A stretch of DNA of 25,780 bases, taken from contig DASTWW010000102.1 in assembly GCA_035765755.1 (NCBI GenBank), positions 1-25,780 of the forward strand. Direction: 5' to 3'. Below the pieces are notes generated by a model. The model ran no database searches, was not told the origin of the DNA, and saw nothing but the letters and a program-made list of their open reading frames with translations. The position numbers were made by a program, and so were the translations under genes. Of this stretch, positions 19,632 to 25,780 are shown piece after piece; position 1 is the stretch's first letter; each line of letters begins with the position of its first letter. This DNA is from DASSKA01 sp035765755 (GTDB lineage: Bacteria; Actinomycetota; Actinomycetes; Propionibacteriales; Nocardioidaceae).

Positions 19632-20561
19632 GTGACTGCCCCCGTAGCGGTCCGAAGGCCGAAGGCGCGGCTGGGTGACCGGGTCTTCGTAGGAACCACC
19701 TGGTCGGCGGGCCTGCTGATCGTCCTGACGCTGGCCGGCGTGGCGATCTTCCTCGCGGTCGAGGGGATCCCCGCGCTGCGCGCCGGGTCGGCCGACCTGA
19801 ACGGCGCGACGAACATCGTGGCGTACGTCTGGCCGCTCCTGTTCGGGACCCTGCTCGCCGCTGTCATCGCGCTGGTCGTCGCCACCCCGCTGGCGCTGGG
19901 CGTGTCGCTCGTGGTCTCGCACTACGCCCCGGCGCGGCTGTCCAAGCTCGTGGGCTACGCCATCGACCTGCTCGCGGCGGTGCCCAGCGTGGTCTACGGC
20001 CTGTGGGGGATCGGCTTCTTCGGGGTCAAGCTGGTGCCGGCCTTCGAGTGGCTCGCGGCGCACTTCGGCTGGATCCCGCTGTTCGCGGGGCCGGCCTCCA
20101 CCACCGGCCGCACCATCCTCACCGCCGGTCTGGTGCTGGCCATCATGGTGCTGCCGATCACCACCGCGATCACGCGGGAGGTGCTCGCCCAGACGCCGAC
20201 GCTCCAGCAGGAGGCCGCGCTCGCGCTCGGGGCCACCCGCTGGGAGATGATCAGGCTGGCGGTCTTCCCGCACGCCCGCTCGGGCATCGTGTCCGCGGTG
20301 ATGCTGGGCTTGGGCCGCGCCCTCGGCGAGACCATGGCGGTCGCGATGGTGCTGTCGGCCAGCGGGGTGGTCACCCTCAACCTGATCAGCAGCACCAACC
20401 CCTCCACCATCGCTGCGAACATCGCGCTGCAGTTCCCCGAGGCCGCCGGCCTCGGCGTGAACGCGCTGATCTTCAGCGGCCTGGTGCTGTTCGTGATCAC
20501 CTTCGCGGTCAACTTCGCCGCCCGGGCGATCGTGGCACGCAGCTCCCGGGAGGCCCGCTGA
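19632..20561 (+). CDS. pstC: Phosphate ABC transporter permease PstC
   Basis: 309 residues with six predicted transmembrane segments. After a short basic N-terminus (VRRPKARLGDRVF) come LIVLTLAGVAIFLAVEGIPAL, the large segment WPLLFGTLLAAVIALVVATP, LVGYAIDLLAAVPSVVYGLWG, the permease loop (EAALALGATRWEMIRLAVFP then HARSGI, the EAA coupling motif that meets PstB), GRALGETMAVAMVL and a final helix. The GTG start has a GGAGGAAG site 6-13 nt upstream. Its TGA overlaps the pstA ATG (TGATG), so the two permeases are made in step. Length and motifs are normal for the family. Confidence 0.96.
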   Translation: MTAPVAVRRPKARLGDRVFVGTTWSAGLLIVLTLAGVAIFLAVEGIPALRAGSADLNGATNIVAYVWPLLFGTLLAAVIALVVATPLALGVSLVVSHYAPARLSKLVGYAIDLLAAVPSVVYGLWGIGFFGVKLVPAFEWLAAHFGWIPLFAGPASTTGRTILTAGLVLAIMVLPITTAITREVLAQTPTLQQEAALALGATRWEMIRLAVFPHARSGIVSAVMLGLGRALGETMAVAMVLSASGVVTLNLISSTNPSTIAANIALQFPEAAGLGVNALIFSGLVLFVITFAVNFAARAIVARSSREAR

Positions 20562-21673
20562 TGATCGACCTGCGCACCACGCGGATCTCGGAGGCTCCGT
20601 CCTACGACGTACTCGTGCACGGCGAGCCCCAGCCCGTCTCGCACCTGCCCCTCACCCACGGCCGGCTGCCCCGATGGGCACCCGTGCTGGTGGCGGCGCT
20701 CGCGACGGCGGCGTCCACCCTGGTGTCGCTGACCCTGCACTGGAACGCCTTCAGCTGGGCGGTGCTGGCGGCGGTCCTGTACTCCGTCGCGCTGTCGTTG
20801 TGGTCACGGCTGGTGGAGAACGGCCGGGCCGCCAAGGACCGGCTGATGACCACCCTGGTCTGGTCGTCGCTGGTGATCGCCCTGGTGCCGCTGGTCTCCC
20901 TGGTCTGGGAGGTGGTCAGGAACGGCATCGGGGTGATGAACGCGGAGTTCTTCACCTACTCGATGCGCAACGTCATCGGCCCGGGCGGCGGGATCTACCA
21001 CGCCATCATGGGCACGCTGCTGATCACGCTCGCGGCCACGGTGATCTCGGTGCCGATCGGTCTGCTGACCGGCATCTTCTTGGTGGAGTACGGCGGAGGG
21101 CGGGTGGCCCGCGCGGTCACCTTCCTCGTCGACGTGATGACCGGCATCCCCTCGATCGTGGCCGGGCTGTTCGCCTACGCGCTGTTCGTGATCTTCTTCG
21201 GACCGGGCGTGCGGATGGGCATCGGAGGCGCGGTCGCCCTTTCACTGCTGATGATCCCGATCGTGGTGCGCTCTTGCGAGGAGATGCTCAAGCTGGTCCC
21301 GCACGAGCTGCGCGCGGCGTCGTACGCCTTGGGCGTGCCGAAGTGGCGCACCGTGCTCCGCGTCGTGCTGCCGACCTCGATGGCGGGCATCGTGACCGGC
21401 GTGACGCTGGCGATCGCCCGGGTGGTCGGGGAGACGGCGCCGCTGCTGCTCATCGCCGGGTCGACGGACTCGGTGAACATGAACCTGTTCAACGAGCGGA
21501 TGATGACGCTGCCGGTGTTCATCTACTACTCGTTCACCCAACCCGGGGTCCCGCCCCAGTACGGCCAGCAACGCGCCTGGGGCGCCGCCCTGGTCCTGAT
21601 CGCGATCGTGATGGCGCTCAACCTGCTGGCCCGGCTGGTCGGCCGGTTCTTCGCGCCCAAGACCCGCCGCTGA
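20561..21673 (+). CDS. pstA: Phosphate ABC transporter permease PstA
   Basis: 370 residues, longer than E. coli PstA (about 296). The extra N-terminal 110 residues contain a polar lead (MIDLRTTRISEAPSYDVLVH) and two added hydrophobic segments (APVLVAALATAASTLVSLTL and SWAVLAAVLYSVALSLW), as recalled for other actinobacterial PstA proteins. The core includes GGGIYHAIMGTLLITLAATV, VDVMTGIPSIVAGLFAYALF, the EAA loop (ELRAASYALGVPKWRTVLRV then VLPTSMAGI) and ARVVGETAPLLLIAGST, the conserved Pst signature. The ATG overlaps the pstC stop. With PstC it forms the channel driven by PstB, 11 bp downstream. Confidence 0.96.
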   Translation: MIDLRTTRISEAPSYDVLVHGEPQPVSHLPLTHGRLPRWAPVLVAALATAASTLVSLTLHWNAFSWAVLAAVLYSVALSLWSRLVENGRAAKDRLMTTLVWSSLVIALVPLVSLVWEVVRNGIGVMNAEFFTYSMRNVIGPGGGIYHAIMGTLLITLAATVISVPIGLLTGIFLVEYGGGRVARAVTFLVDVMTGIPSIVAGLFAYALFVIFFGPGVRMGIGGAVALSLLMIPIVVRSCEEMLKLVPHELRAASYALGVPKWRTVLRVVLPTSMAGIVTGVTLAIARVVGETAPLLLIAGSTDSVNMNLFNERMMTLPVFIYYSFTQPGVPPQYGQQRAWGAALVLIAIVMALNLLARLVGRFFAPKTRR

Positions 21674-21684
21674 AGGGAACCGTG

Positions 21685-22464
21685 ATGGCAAAGAGCATCG
21701 ACATCTCCGACCTGGACATCTACTACGGCGACTTCCTCGCCGTCGAAGGGGTCACCATGACGATCCCTGCGCGGTCGGTCACCGCGCTGATCGGCCCCTC
21801 CGGGTGCGGGAAGTCCACGTTGCTCCGGTCGCTGAACCGGATGCACGAGGTGGTGCCAGGCGCCCGCGTCGAGGGCAAGATCGTCATCGACGGTCAGGAC
21901 CTGTACGGCTCTGACGTCGACCCGGTGGAGGTCCGCCGCGAGGTCGGCATGGTCTTCCAGCGGCCCAACCCGTTCCCGACCATGTCGATCTACGAGAACG
22001 TGCTTGCCGGCCTGCGGCTGAACGCGCGGCGGCTGCCCGGGTCGGTGGCCGACGACGTGGTGGAGCGGTCGCTGCGGGGCGCCAACCTGTGGGAGGAGGT
22101 CAGAGACCGGCTGGGCAAGCCCGGGATGAGCCTGTCCGGCGGGCAGCAGCAGCGTCTGTGCATCGCCCGGGCCATCGCGGTCGAGCCGCAGGTGCTGCTG
22201 ATGGACGAGCCGTGCTCCGCGCTGGACCCGATCTCCACCTCGGCGATCGAGGACCTGATCCACTCGCTCAAGGACGAGTACACGATCGTGATCGTCACCC
22301 ACAACATGCAGCAGGCGGCCCGGGTCTCGCAGAACACCGCCTTCTTCAACCTGGCCGGTGCGGGGAAGCCGGGCCGGCTGGTCGAGATGAGCCCGACCCG
22401 GCAGATGTTCTCCAACCCCGACCAGGAGGCCACGGAGGCCTATATCTCCGGCCGGTTCGGCTGA
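21685..22464 (+). CDS. pstB: Phosphate ABC transporter ATPase PstB
   Basis: 259 residues, normal length. Motifs in order: ALIGPSGCGKSTLLRSLNRM (Walker A), the Q-loop VGMVFQRPNPFPTMSIYENV, the signature MSLSGGQQQRLCIARAIA, Walker B VLLMDEPCSALDP with the catalytic Glu, and the switch His in IVIVTHNMQQAARVS. It powers uptake by hydrolysing ATP at the cytoplasmic face of PstCA. ATG follows GAAGGGA; a GTG 3 bp earlier is possible but less likely. Last gene of pstSCAB; no phoU follows directly. The 33 bp to the convergent pit stop holds only small stems. Confidence 0.97.
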   Translation: MAKSIDISDLDIYYGDFLAVEGVTMTIPARSVTALIGPSGCGKSTLLRSLNRMHEVVPGARVEGKIVIDGQDLYGSDVDPVEVRREVGMVFQRPNPFPTMSIYENVLAGLRLNARRLPGSVADDVVERSLRGANLWEEVRDRLGKPGMSLSGGQQQRLCIARAIAVEPQVLLMDEPCSALDPISTSAIEDLIHSLKDEYTIVIVTHNMQQAARVSQNTAFFNLAGAGKPGRLVEMSPTRQMFSNPDQEATEAYISGRFG

Positions 22465-22466
22465 CC

Positions 22467-22494
22467 GCTCGGTGGTCGAGCAGTGGGGCTCGGC
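22467..22494. terminator. Weak paired stems between pstB and pit
   Basis: GCTCG-gtggt-CGAGC followed by GGGC-tcg-GCCC fill most of the 33-bp gap between the convergent operons and could serve as a bidirectional stop. The stems are short and lack T-tracts. Confidence 0.3.
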
Positions 22495-22497
22495 CCG

Positions 22498-23502
22498 TCA
22501 GGGCAGCTGGAACACGTAGCGCAGGATCCAGTACGCGACCGCGGCGGCCACGGCTGCGGCCGGCAGCGTCAGCACCCAGGCCACCACGATCGACCGGGCG
22601 ACGCCCCAGCGCACCGCGGAGAACCGGCGCGTGGCCCCCGAGCCCATGATCGCCGAGGTGATGATGTGCGTGGTGGACACGGGCGCGGAGAACAAGAACG
22701 CGGTGACGTAGAGCACCCCGGAGCCGACCGACTCCGCGGCGAACCCATGCGGCGGGTCGAGGTGGATGATCCGCCGTCCGAGGGTACGCATGATCCGCCA
22801 GCCGCCGGAGTAGGTGCCCAGCGAGATCGCGGCAGCGGCCGCGGCGATCACCCAGACCGGCAGGTCCTGCGTGTCCGCGGGCAGGAAACCGCCGGTGATC
22901 AGGGCCAGGAAGATCACGCCCATCGTCTTCTGCGCGTCCTGCAGACCGTGCCCGAGCGCGAGCCCGGCGGCGGACGCGGTCTGCGCCAGCCGGAAGCCGC
23001 GGGTCACCCGGTGCGGGTGCCGGCGCCGGAAGATCCACAAGATCGCGGTCATCACCACGAACGCCCCCGCGAAGCCGACGATCGGAGAGATCACCATCGG
23101 GATGACGACCTTGCTCCACACCGTGACCCAGTGCACCAGCGCGCCGGACGCGAGCCCGGTGCCGACCAGGCCGCCGATCAGGGCGTGCGAGGACGAGGAC
23201 GGCAGCCCGAAGTACCAGGTGATCAGGTTCCAGGTGATCGCCCCGAGCAGCCCGGCGATCACCACGATCAGGCCGGCGTTGCCCTGCGGCGGCTCGATCA
23301 CGTCGCTGACCGTCTTCGCGACCTCCTGCCCGAGGAACGCACCGACGAAGTTCATCACCGCGGCGAGCACCAGGGCGATGCGCGGGGTGAGGGCCCGGGT
23401 GGAGACCGACGTCGCGATCGCGTTGGCCGCGTCGTGGAAGCCGTTGGTGTAGTCGAACGCGAGCGCGACGACCACCACCGCGATCACGATGGCAAGAGCC
23501 AC
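22498..23502 (-). CDS. pit: Inorganic phosphate transporter, PiT family
   Basis: 334 residues with about ten hydrophobic segments in two inverted halves. The signature motifs are FDYTNGFHDAANAIATSVST (N half; GFHDAANA is the PiT hallmark), LITWYFGLPSSSSHALIGGL, and in the C half GFRLAQTASAAGLALGHGLQ DAQKTMG and APVSTTHIITSAIMGSGATR. It takes up metal-phosphate with low affinity using the proton gradient, complementing Pst. GTG is preceded by AAGGAG 9-14 nt upstream, located in the end of the DUF47 gene whose stop is 2 bp away, so the two are translated together. It converges with pstB. No PHO box precedes this operon. Confidence 0.95.
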   Translation of the reverse strand: MALAIVIAVVVVALAFDYTNGFHDAANAIATSVSTRALTPRIALVLAAVMNFVGAFLGQEVAKTVSDVIEPPQGNAGLIVVIAGLLGAITWNLITWYFGLPSSSSHALIGGLVGTGLASGALVHWVTVWSKVVIPMVISPIVGFAGAFVVMTAILWIFRRRHPHRVTRGFRLAQTASAAGLALGHGLQDAQKTMGVIFLALITGGFLPADTQDLPVWVIAAAAAAISLGTYSGGWRIMRTLGRRIIHLDPPHGFAAESVGSGVLYVTAFLFSAPVSTTHIITSAIMGSGATRRFSAVRWGVARSIVVAWVLTLPAAAVAAAVAYWILRYVFQLP

Positions 23503-23504
23503 GC

Positions 23505-24122
23505 TCAGGACTCCTTGACGGCGATCTGCTCGACGATGTTCGCCACCTGCTCGAACGCGTCGATCGCGCCCTCCAGCGAGTCCACCACGTCCTTGAGCTT
23601 GAGAACCTCGAGCGCTTCGTACTTGCCGCTGAACAGCTTGGCCAGGATCCGCCGGTAGCTCTTGTCCCCGGCGTTCTCCAGCCGGTTCACCTCGATCCAG
23701 TACTCCTCGAGGTCGCGCATCGTCTTCAGCCGCGGCATCGACTCGGCGGTCAGCTCCGCGGCCCGCTGCAGCACCTCGACCTGGTTGGCCAGCTCCGAGG
23801 GCAGCCGCTCCACCTCGTAGAGCAGCACCAGGTCGACGGCCTCCTCCATGTAGTCCATGACGTCGTCGAGACGGGAGGCGAGCGAGTAGATGTCCTCCCG
23901 GTCGAACGGGGTCACGAACGTGGTGTTCACCCGTCGGACGATCTCGTGGGTGGTCTCGTCGGCCTCGTGCTCGGCATCCCGCATCCGCTTGGCGATCGCC
24001 TCACGGTCGTTGCCCTCGCCGAGCATCTCCGCCAGCAGTTCCGCCCCGTTGACCAGGTGCTTCGCCGACTGCGTGAAGAGGTCGTAAAACGTCGTGTCTA
24101 CCGGGCGTAAGCGCAACGGCAC
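23505..24122 (-). CDS. DUF47 PhoU-like protein partner of Pit
   Basis: 205 residues, typical of the DUF47/PhoU-related family that accompanies Pit transporters and is thought to restrain or tune them. It is all-helical and highly charged: FYDLFTQSAKHLVNGAELLA, then RMRDAEHEADETTHEIVRRV (the metal-cluster-type E/DxxExD motif), TPFDREDIYSLASRLDDVMD (second such motif), LYEVERLPSELANQVEVL and WIEVNRLENAGDKSYRRIL. The GTG at VPLRLRPVD was chosen over a start 66 bp upstream because AGGAG lies 8 nt before it and family N-termini agree. It is the first gene of the DUF47-pit operon. TAGCAT, 35 bp before the start, is a likely -10 box. Confidence 0.93.
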   Translation of the reverse strand: MPLRLRPVDTTFYDLFTQSAKHLVNGAELLAEMLGEGNDREAIAKRMRDAEHEADETTHEIVRRVNTTFVTPFDREDIYSLASRLDDVMDYMEEAVDLVLLYEVERLPSELANQVEVLQRAAELTAESMPRLKTMRDLEEYWIEVNRLENAGDKSYRRILAKLFSGKYEALEVLKLKDVVDSLEGAIDAFEQVANIVEQIAVKES

Positions 24123-24157
24123 GGCGAACTCCTGTGTCAAGGAAACAAACCGTAGAC

Positions 24158-24163
24158 ATGCTA
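24158..24163 (-). promoter_or_regulatory. -10 box of the DUF47-pit operon
   Basis: TAGCAT with TTGGTG 19 bp upstream (24183-24188), the latter inside a 16-bp palindrome. It predicts a leader of about 28 nt containing AGGAG. Confidence 0.4.
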
Positions 24164-24183
24164 GGGGCAAGCCGGGCATTGCC

Positions 24184-24199
24184 ACCAACCCGGGTTGGT
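24184..24199. promoter_or_regulatory. 16-bp palindrome over the DUF47-pit -35 region
   Basis: ACCAACCCGGGTTGGT is a perfect palindrome overlapping the probable -35 hexamer, the place for a repressor. The regulator is unknown and the sequence does not resemble a PHO box. Confidence 0.5.
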
Positions 24200-24215
24200 C
24201 CGGGCCGGATCAGGG

Positions 24216-24244
24216 CGTACGACGGACGCGCCCCCCGTCGTACG
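24216..24244 (-). terminator. Hairpin made of two inverted GTCGTAC motifs
   Basis: Perfect 10-bp arms CGTACGACGG and CCGTCGTACG with a 9-nt loop, 5 bp after the stop of the small gene at 24249. It probably terminates that gene; there is no T-tract. It is also notable as two copies of the iterated motif facing each other. Confidence 0.5.
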
Positions 24245-24248
24245 ACGG

Positions 24249-24416
24249 TCAGCGGCGACCCTGCTCCGGGACCTTGGGAACGCCGAGCAGATTGTCGATC
24301 TGTTCCTGGTCGAGGGGAGCGTCGGACTCGCTCGCGGCGATGATCAGGTTGGTGGTCAGCTCAACCTCGGCGAGGAGCTCAGAGTCCTCGAGGGGGACGT
24401 TCAGCTGGTCATCCAC
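24249..24416 (-). CDS. Small acidic protein, conserved-looking, function unknown
   Basis: 55 residues from GTG: VDDQLNVPLEDSELLAEVEL and then TTNLIIAASESDAPLDQEQIDNLLGVPKVPEQGRR. It is acidic, mostly helical, and without membrane segments or cysteines. The pattern LNVPLED..L..E.ELTTNLIIAA.ES...L.QE.ID..LGV is familiar from short actinobacterial hypothetical proteins (memory only). GTG was chosen because GGGAG lies 7 nt upstream; an ATG 24 bp earlier gives 63 residues and has a weaker GAGG. It is followed by a strong hairpin and preceded by a 238-bp gap (24417-24654) in which the csp terminator and a small GCACGG/CCGTGC stem (24480-24500) are the only structures seen. Confidence 0.65.
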   Translation of the reverse strand: MDDQLNVPLEDSELLAEVELTTNLIIAASESDAPLDQEQIDNLLGVPKVPEQGRR

Positions 24417-24575
24417 GAGGATGCTCCCTCCAGGCCTCATCGATCCTCATCTCTGCCTCGAATGTGATGCCCGAGCGCGGCACGGTGGGCGTCCCCGTGC
24501 GACCAGACCGTCTGCCCCCGTGCATCCATTGTGGCGGACCACCAACGTCGTACCCATAGTCATTTCGGACAAACG

Positions 24576-24611
24576 AGAAGGGCCCCGACGGTTGCCCGCC
24601 GGGACCCTTCT
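24576..24611 (-). terminator. Terminator of the cold-shock gene
   Basis: AGAAGGG pairs with CCCTTCT, and the inner CCCG...CGGG-type pairs continue the stem with single mismatches, making a hairpin of about 36 nt 44 bp after the csp stop. On the minus strand it is followed by tcgtttgtcc, a modest T-rich tail. Confidence 0.75.
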
Positions 24612-24654
24612 GGTGGCGCGTGTTGCGCCGGAAGCCTAGTTCAGCCGGTGCGTC

Positions 24655-24858
24655 CTACAGCGGCCGGACGTTCTCGGCCTGCGGACCCTTCGGGCCCTGG
24701 GTGACGTCGAACTCGACCTTCTGGTTCTCGTCCAGGGACTTGTAGCCCTGGGACTGGATGGCCGAGTAGTGGACGAAGACGTCGTCGCCGCCACCCTCCT
24801 GCGCGATGAAGCCGAAACCCTTCTCGGCGTTGAACCACTTGACGGTGCCTTGAGCCAT
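24655..24858 (-). CDS. Cold-shock protein, CspA family
   Basis: 67 residues, a single OB-fold cold-shock domain that binds single-stranded RNA and DNA and melts mRNA structure. The start MAQGTVKWFNAEKGFGFIAQ contains RNP1 (KGFGFI), and DDVFVHYSAI contains RNP2; the ending is VEFDVTQGPKGPQAENVRPL. All aromatic contact residues are present. The ATG has a strong GAGGAG 10 nt upstream. It is monocistronic, with its own terminator, and has an unusually long, foldable leader of about 170 nt, as is typical of temperature-responsive csp mRNAs. Confidence 0.96.
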   Translation of the reverse strand: MAQGTVKWFNAEKGFGFIAQEGGGDDVFVHYSAIQSQGYKSLDENQKVEFDVTQGPKGPQAENVRPL

Positions 24859-24878
24859 GCTCAGTTACTCCTCTGACA

Positions 24879-25027
24879 GGGGCTTGGGAACCGCCACCTC
24901 GGCGGCCCCAGCTGCAGATGCGGGTGAAACGCCGTGCCCCCTCATCAAGCCTGAGCAAATCTGAGAAGAAACGCCGTCGGATCACAAACTCCGCGGGCGT
25001 CTACCTGCTGGAACTTGCATCTGCAGC
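24879..25027 (-). promoter_or_regulatory. Structured 5' leader of the csp mRNA
   Basis: The predicted mRNA start is close to 25028. Its first bases GCTGCAGATGC (25027-25017) are perfectly complementary, over 11 bp, to 24911-24921, closing a domain of about 95 nt. Next comes a hairpin with CCGCC/GGCGG capped by acctc and outer GGGG/CCCC (24879-24909), 5 nt before GAGGAG. Such a leader could control access to the ribosome site with temperature. Confidence 0.5.
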
Positions 25028-25034
25028 GGCGCTG

Positions 25035-25062
25035 AGACTACCAATAAACCGGCCGGTGTCCA
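25035..25062 (-). promoter_or_regulatory. Promoter of the csp gene
   Basis: TGGACA (-35, 25057-25062), a 16-bp spacer and TAGTCT (-10, 25035-25040). The -35 lies within a 26-bp inverted repeat. The 398-bp gap 24859-25256 holds this promoter, the csp leader and the upstream region of the divergent secreted protein gene. Confidence 0.5.
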
Positions 25063-25077
25063 TAGTCGGACACCGGC
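25052..25077. promoter_or_regulatory. Inverted repeat overlapping the csp -35 box
   Basis: GCCGGTGTCC and GGACACCGGC, 10-bp perfect arms around ATAGTC. A dimeric regulator bound here would touch the csp -35 box and lie upstream of the divergent gene. Confidence 0.55.
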
Positions 25078-25216
25078 GCGTCAACCCGGGCGCCACCCAG
25101 TTCCGCCATTCCCGCACGTCCCAGCGACCACTCTGGTTACTCTATGGCGGCTCGGGGGTGTCAAGACGACACGCCGGGCGCCAGTCAGATCGCAGAGCCA
25201 GTTCGCAGCGTCGGTT

Positions 25217-25248
25217 GGGAGGCCGTCGCTGCGAGAGCCGACCCTCCC
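25217..25248 (+). promoter_or_regulatory. Hairpin before the start of the secreted protein gene
   Basis: GGGAGG pairs with CCTCCC around a 20-nt loop and ends 8 nt before the ATG. The GGGAGG, the only Shine-Dalgarno-like sequence nearby, is on its far arm. TACTCT at 25138-25143 could be the -10 box, giving a leader of about 105 nt. No known riboswitch was recognised. Confidence 0.35.
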
Positions 25249-25256
25249 GCGTGCCC

Positions 25257-25780
25257 ATGACCGTGCTGCTGTCCCCGGCCCACCGGCCCCGTCCGTCGTA
25301 CCGCCGGATCGGCGCGCCACTGCTCGCTGCAGCCATGCTGCTCGGGCTGATCGGGCTCGGCGCCGGCAGCGCCCAGGCCTCGAGCGTCGACGCCTTCTCG
25401 ACGTACCAGCCGCAGACCACCTGCCGGAAGACGCCGCTGCCGGGCACGGTGTACCTGCTGGGTTGGCTGCAGCGGCACTACCCGCACTCCGGCTTCTCCT
25501 CGATGATGCGCTCCTGCGACACCCCCGGCGTGACCGAGCACAAGGACGGCCGCGCGCTGGACTGGGGCACCGACGTGACGGTGCCGTCGCAGAAGGCGCA
25601 GGCCGCGGCGCTGCTGCAGCGGCTGTTCGCCACTGACCGGCACGGCAACCCCGACGCGCTGGCCCGGCGGATGGGCATCATGTACCTCATCTGGGACGAC
25701 CACATCTACGGCGCCTACACCGACCCGGCGTTCCTCAAGCGCGACTACCTCGCCTCGGGCTGCAAGACCGCGAAGCGGTG
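25257..25780 (+). CDS. Secreted protein, probable cell-wall-type hydrolase-like domain (3' end outside window)
   Basis: The visible 174 residues begin MTVLLSPAHRPRPSYRRIGA. A signal peptide core LLAAAMLLGLIGLGAGSAQA ends near residue 41. The mature part has TYQPQTTCRKTPLPGT, a linker, SCDTPGVTEHKDGRALDWGT, TVPSQKAQAAALLQRLFATD, ARRMGIMYLIWDDHIYGAYT and a third Cys in SGCKT. The stretch H-x-x-GRALDW, then the helix pair and MGIMYLIW, resembles a secreted actinobacterial domain related to metal-dependent peptidoglycan peptidases (HxxGRAxD), recalled and not searched; the rest of the active site would lie beyond the window. The ATG is likely; a GTG 6 bp earlier is an alternative. It is divergent from csp, with a leader that may fold over the ribosome site. 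Confidence 0.75.
   Translation, partial: MTVLLSPAHRPRPSYRRIGAPLLAAAMLLGLIGLGAGSAQASSVDAFSTYQPQTTCRKTPLPGTVYLLGWLQRHYPHSGFSSMMRSCDTPGVTEHKDGRALDWGTDVTVPSQKAQAAALLQRLFATDRHGNPDALARRMGIMYLIWDDHIYGAYTDPAFLKRDYLASGCKTAKR

Noticed and set aside
24411..24530. A 30-residue minus-strand frame (MDARGQTVWSHGDAHRAALG...) upstream of the small acidic protein
   Set aside because: No ribosome site, promoter spacing or recognisable pattern; likely chance.

Overview
The window is high-GC, densely packed actinobacterial chromosome with about 25 protein genes, most separated by a few bases or overlapping. Several features point to an actinomycete: a mycothiol synthase (mshD), an orphan GlnR-type regulator, a two-domain MutT1, a nitrobindin-like heme protein, TANNNT-type -10 boxes followed by leaderless starts, and gene neighbourhoods recalled from Mycobacterium (the Rv0813c-Rv0819 block, and ppk-mutT1) and Streptomyces (pst-pit-DUF47). 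Assignment to Propionibacteriales/Nocardioidaceae is an inference from style. No tRNA, rRNA, CRISPR array, prophage or transposase was seen. I think this is core chromosome, not a genomic island.

Layout. 1-5.5 kb: a MalY-type aminotransferase (cut by the window edge), a Fur repressor, an EamA exporter whose C-terminal tail is written by a repeat element, a GlxA-type regulator behind a large palindrome, a nitrobindin-like protein coupled to a 32-residue membrane peptide, a BKACE enzyme and D-aminoacyl-tRNA deacylase. 5.5-8 kb: a second repeat copy, tandem paralogous secreted proteins with similar promoters, and a membrane-anchored glycan-binding-like protein. 8-12.9 kb: sulfur and thiol genes: DUF1416 (SseC), a thiosulfate sulfurtransferase and a DUF4395 membrane protein, preceded by a previously hidden 21-codon Cys-containing leader peptide; a tethered thioredoxin and a MoaD/ThiS-like protein; then GlnR, a small membrane protein and mshD. 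13-24 kb: an esterase and a phosphate block comprising polyphosphate kinase, an unknown anchored protein, MutT1, pstSCAB behind a clear PHO box, and a converging DUF47-Pit low-affinity uptake operon. 24.2-25.8 kb: a small conserved-looking protein, a cold-shock protein with a long structured leader, and a truncated secreted protein.

How the genes work together. The phosphate block combines high-affinity import (Pst), low-affinity import (Pit), storage as polyphosphate (Ppk) and nucleotide clean-up (MutT1). The sulfur block combines sulfane-sulfur transfer, a sulfur-carrier-like protein, a thioredoxin and mycothiol synthesis, with the leader peptide suggesting cysteine-responsive control.

The most unusual signals are not genes. 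The heptamer GTCGTAC occurs about 35 times on both strands and in all reading frames. It also forms the ends of a roughly 71-bp MITE-like element that has been captured into the EamA gene and lies at the promoter of fur.
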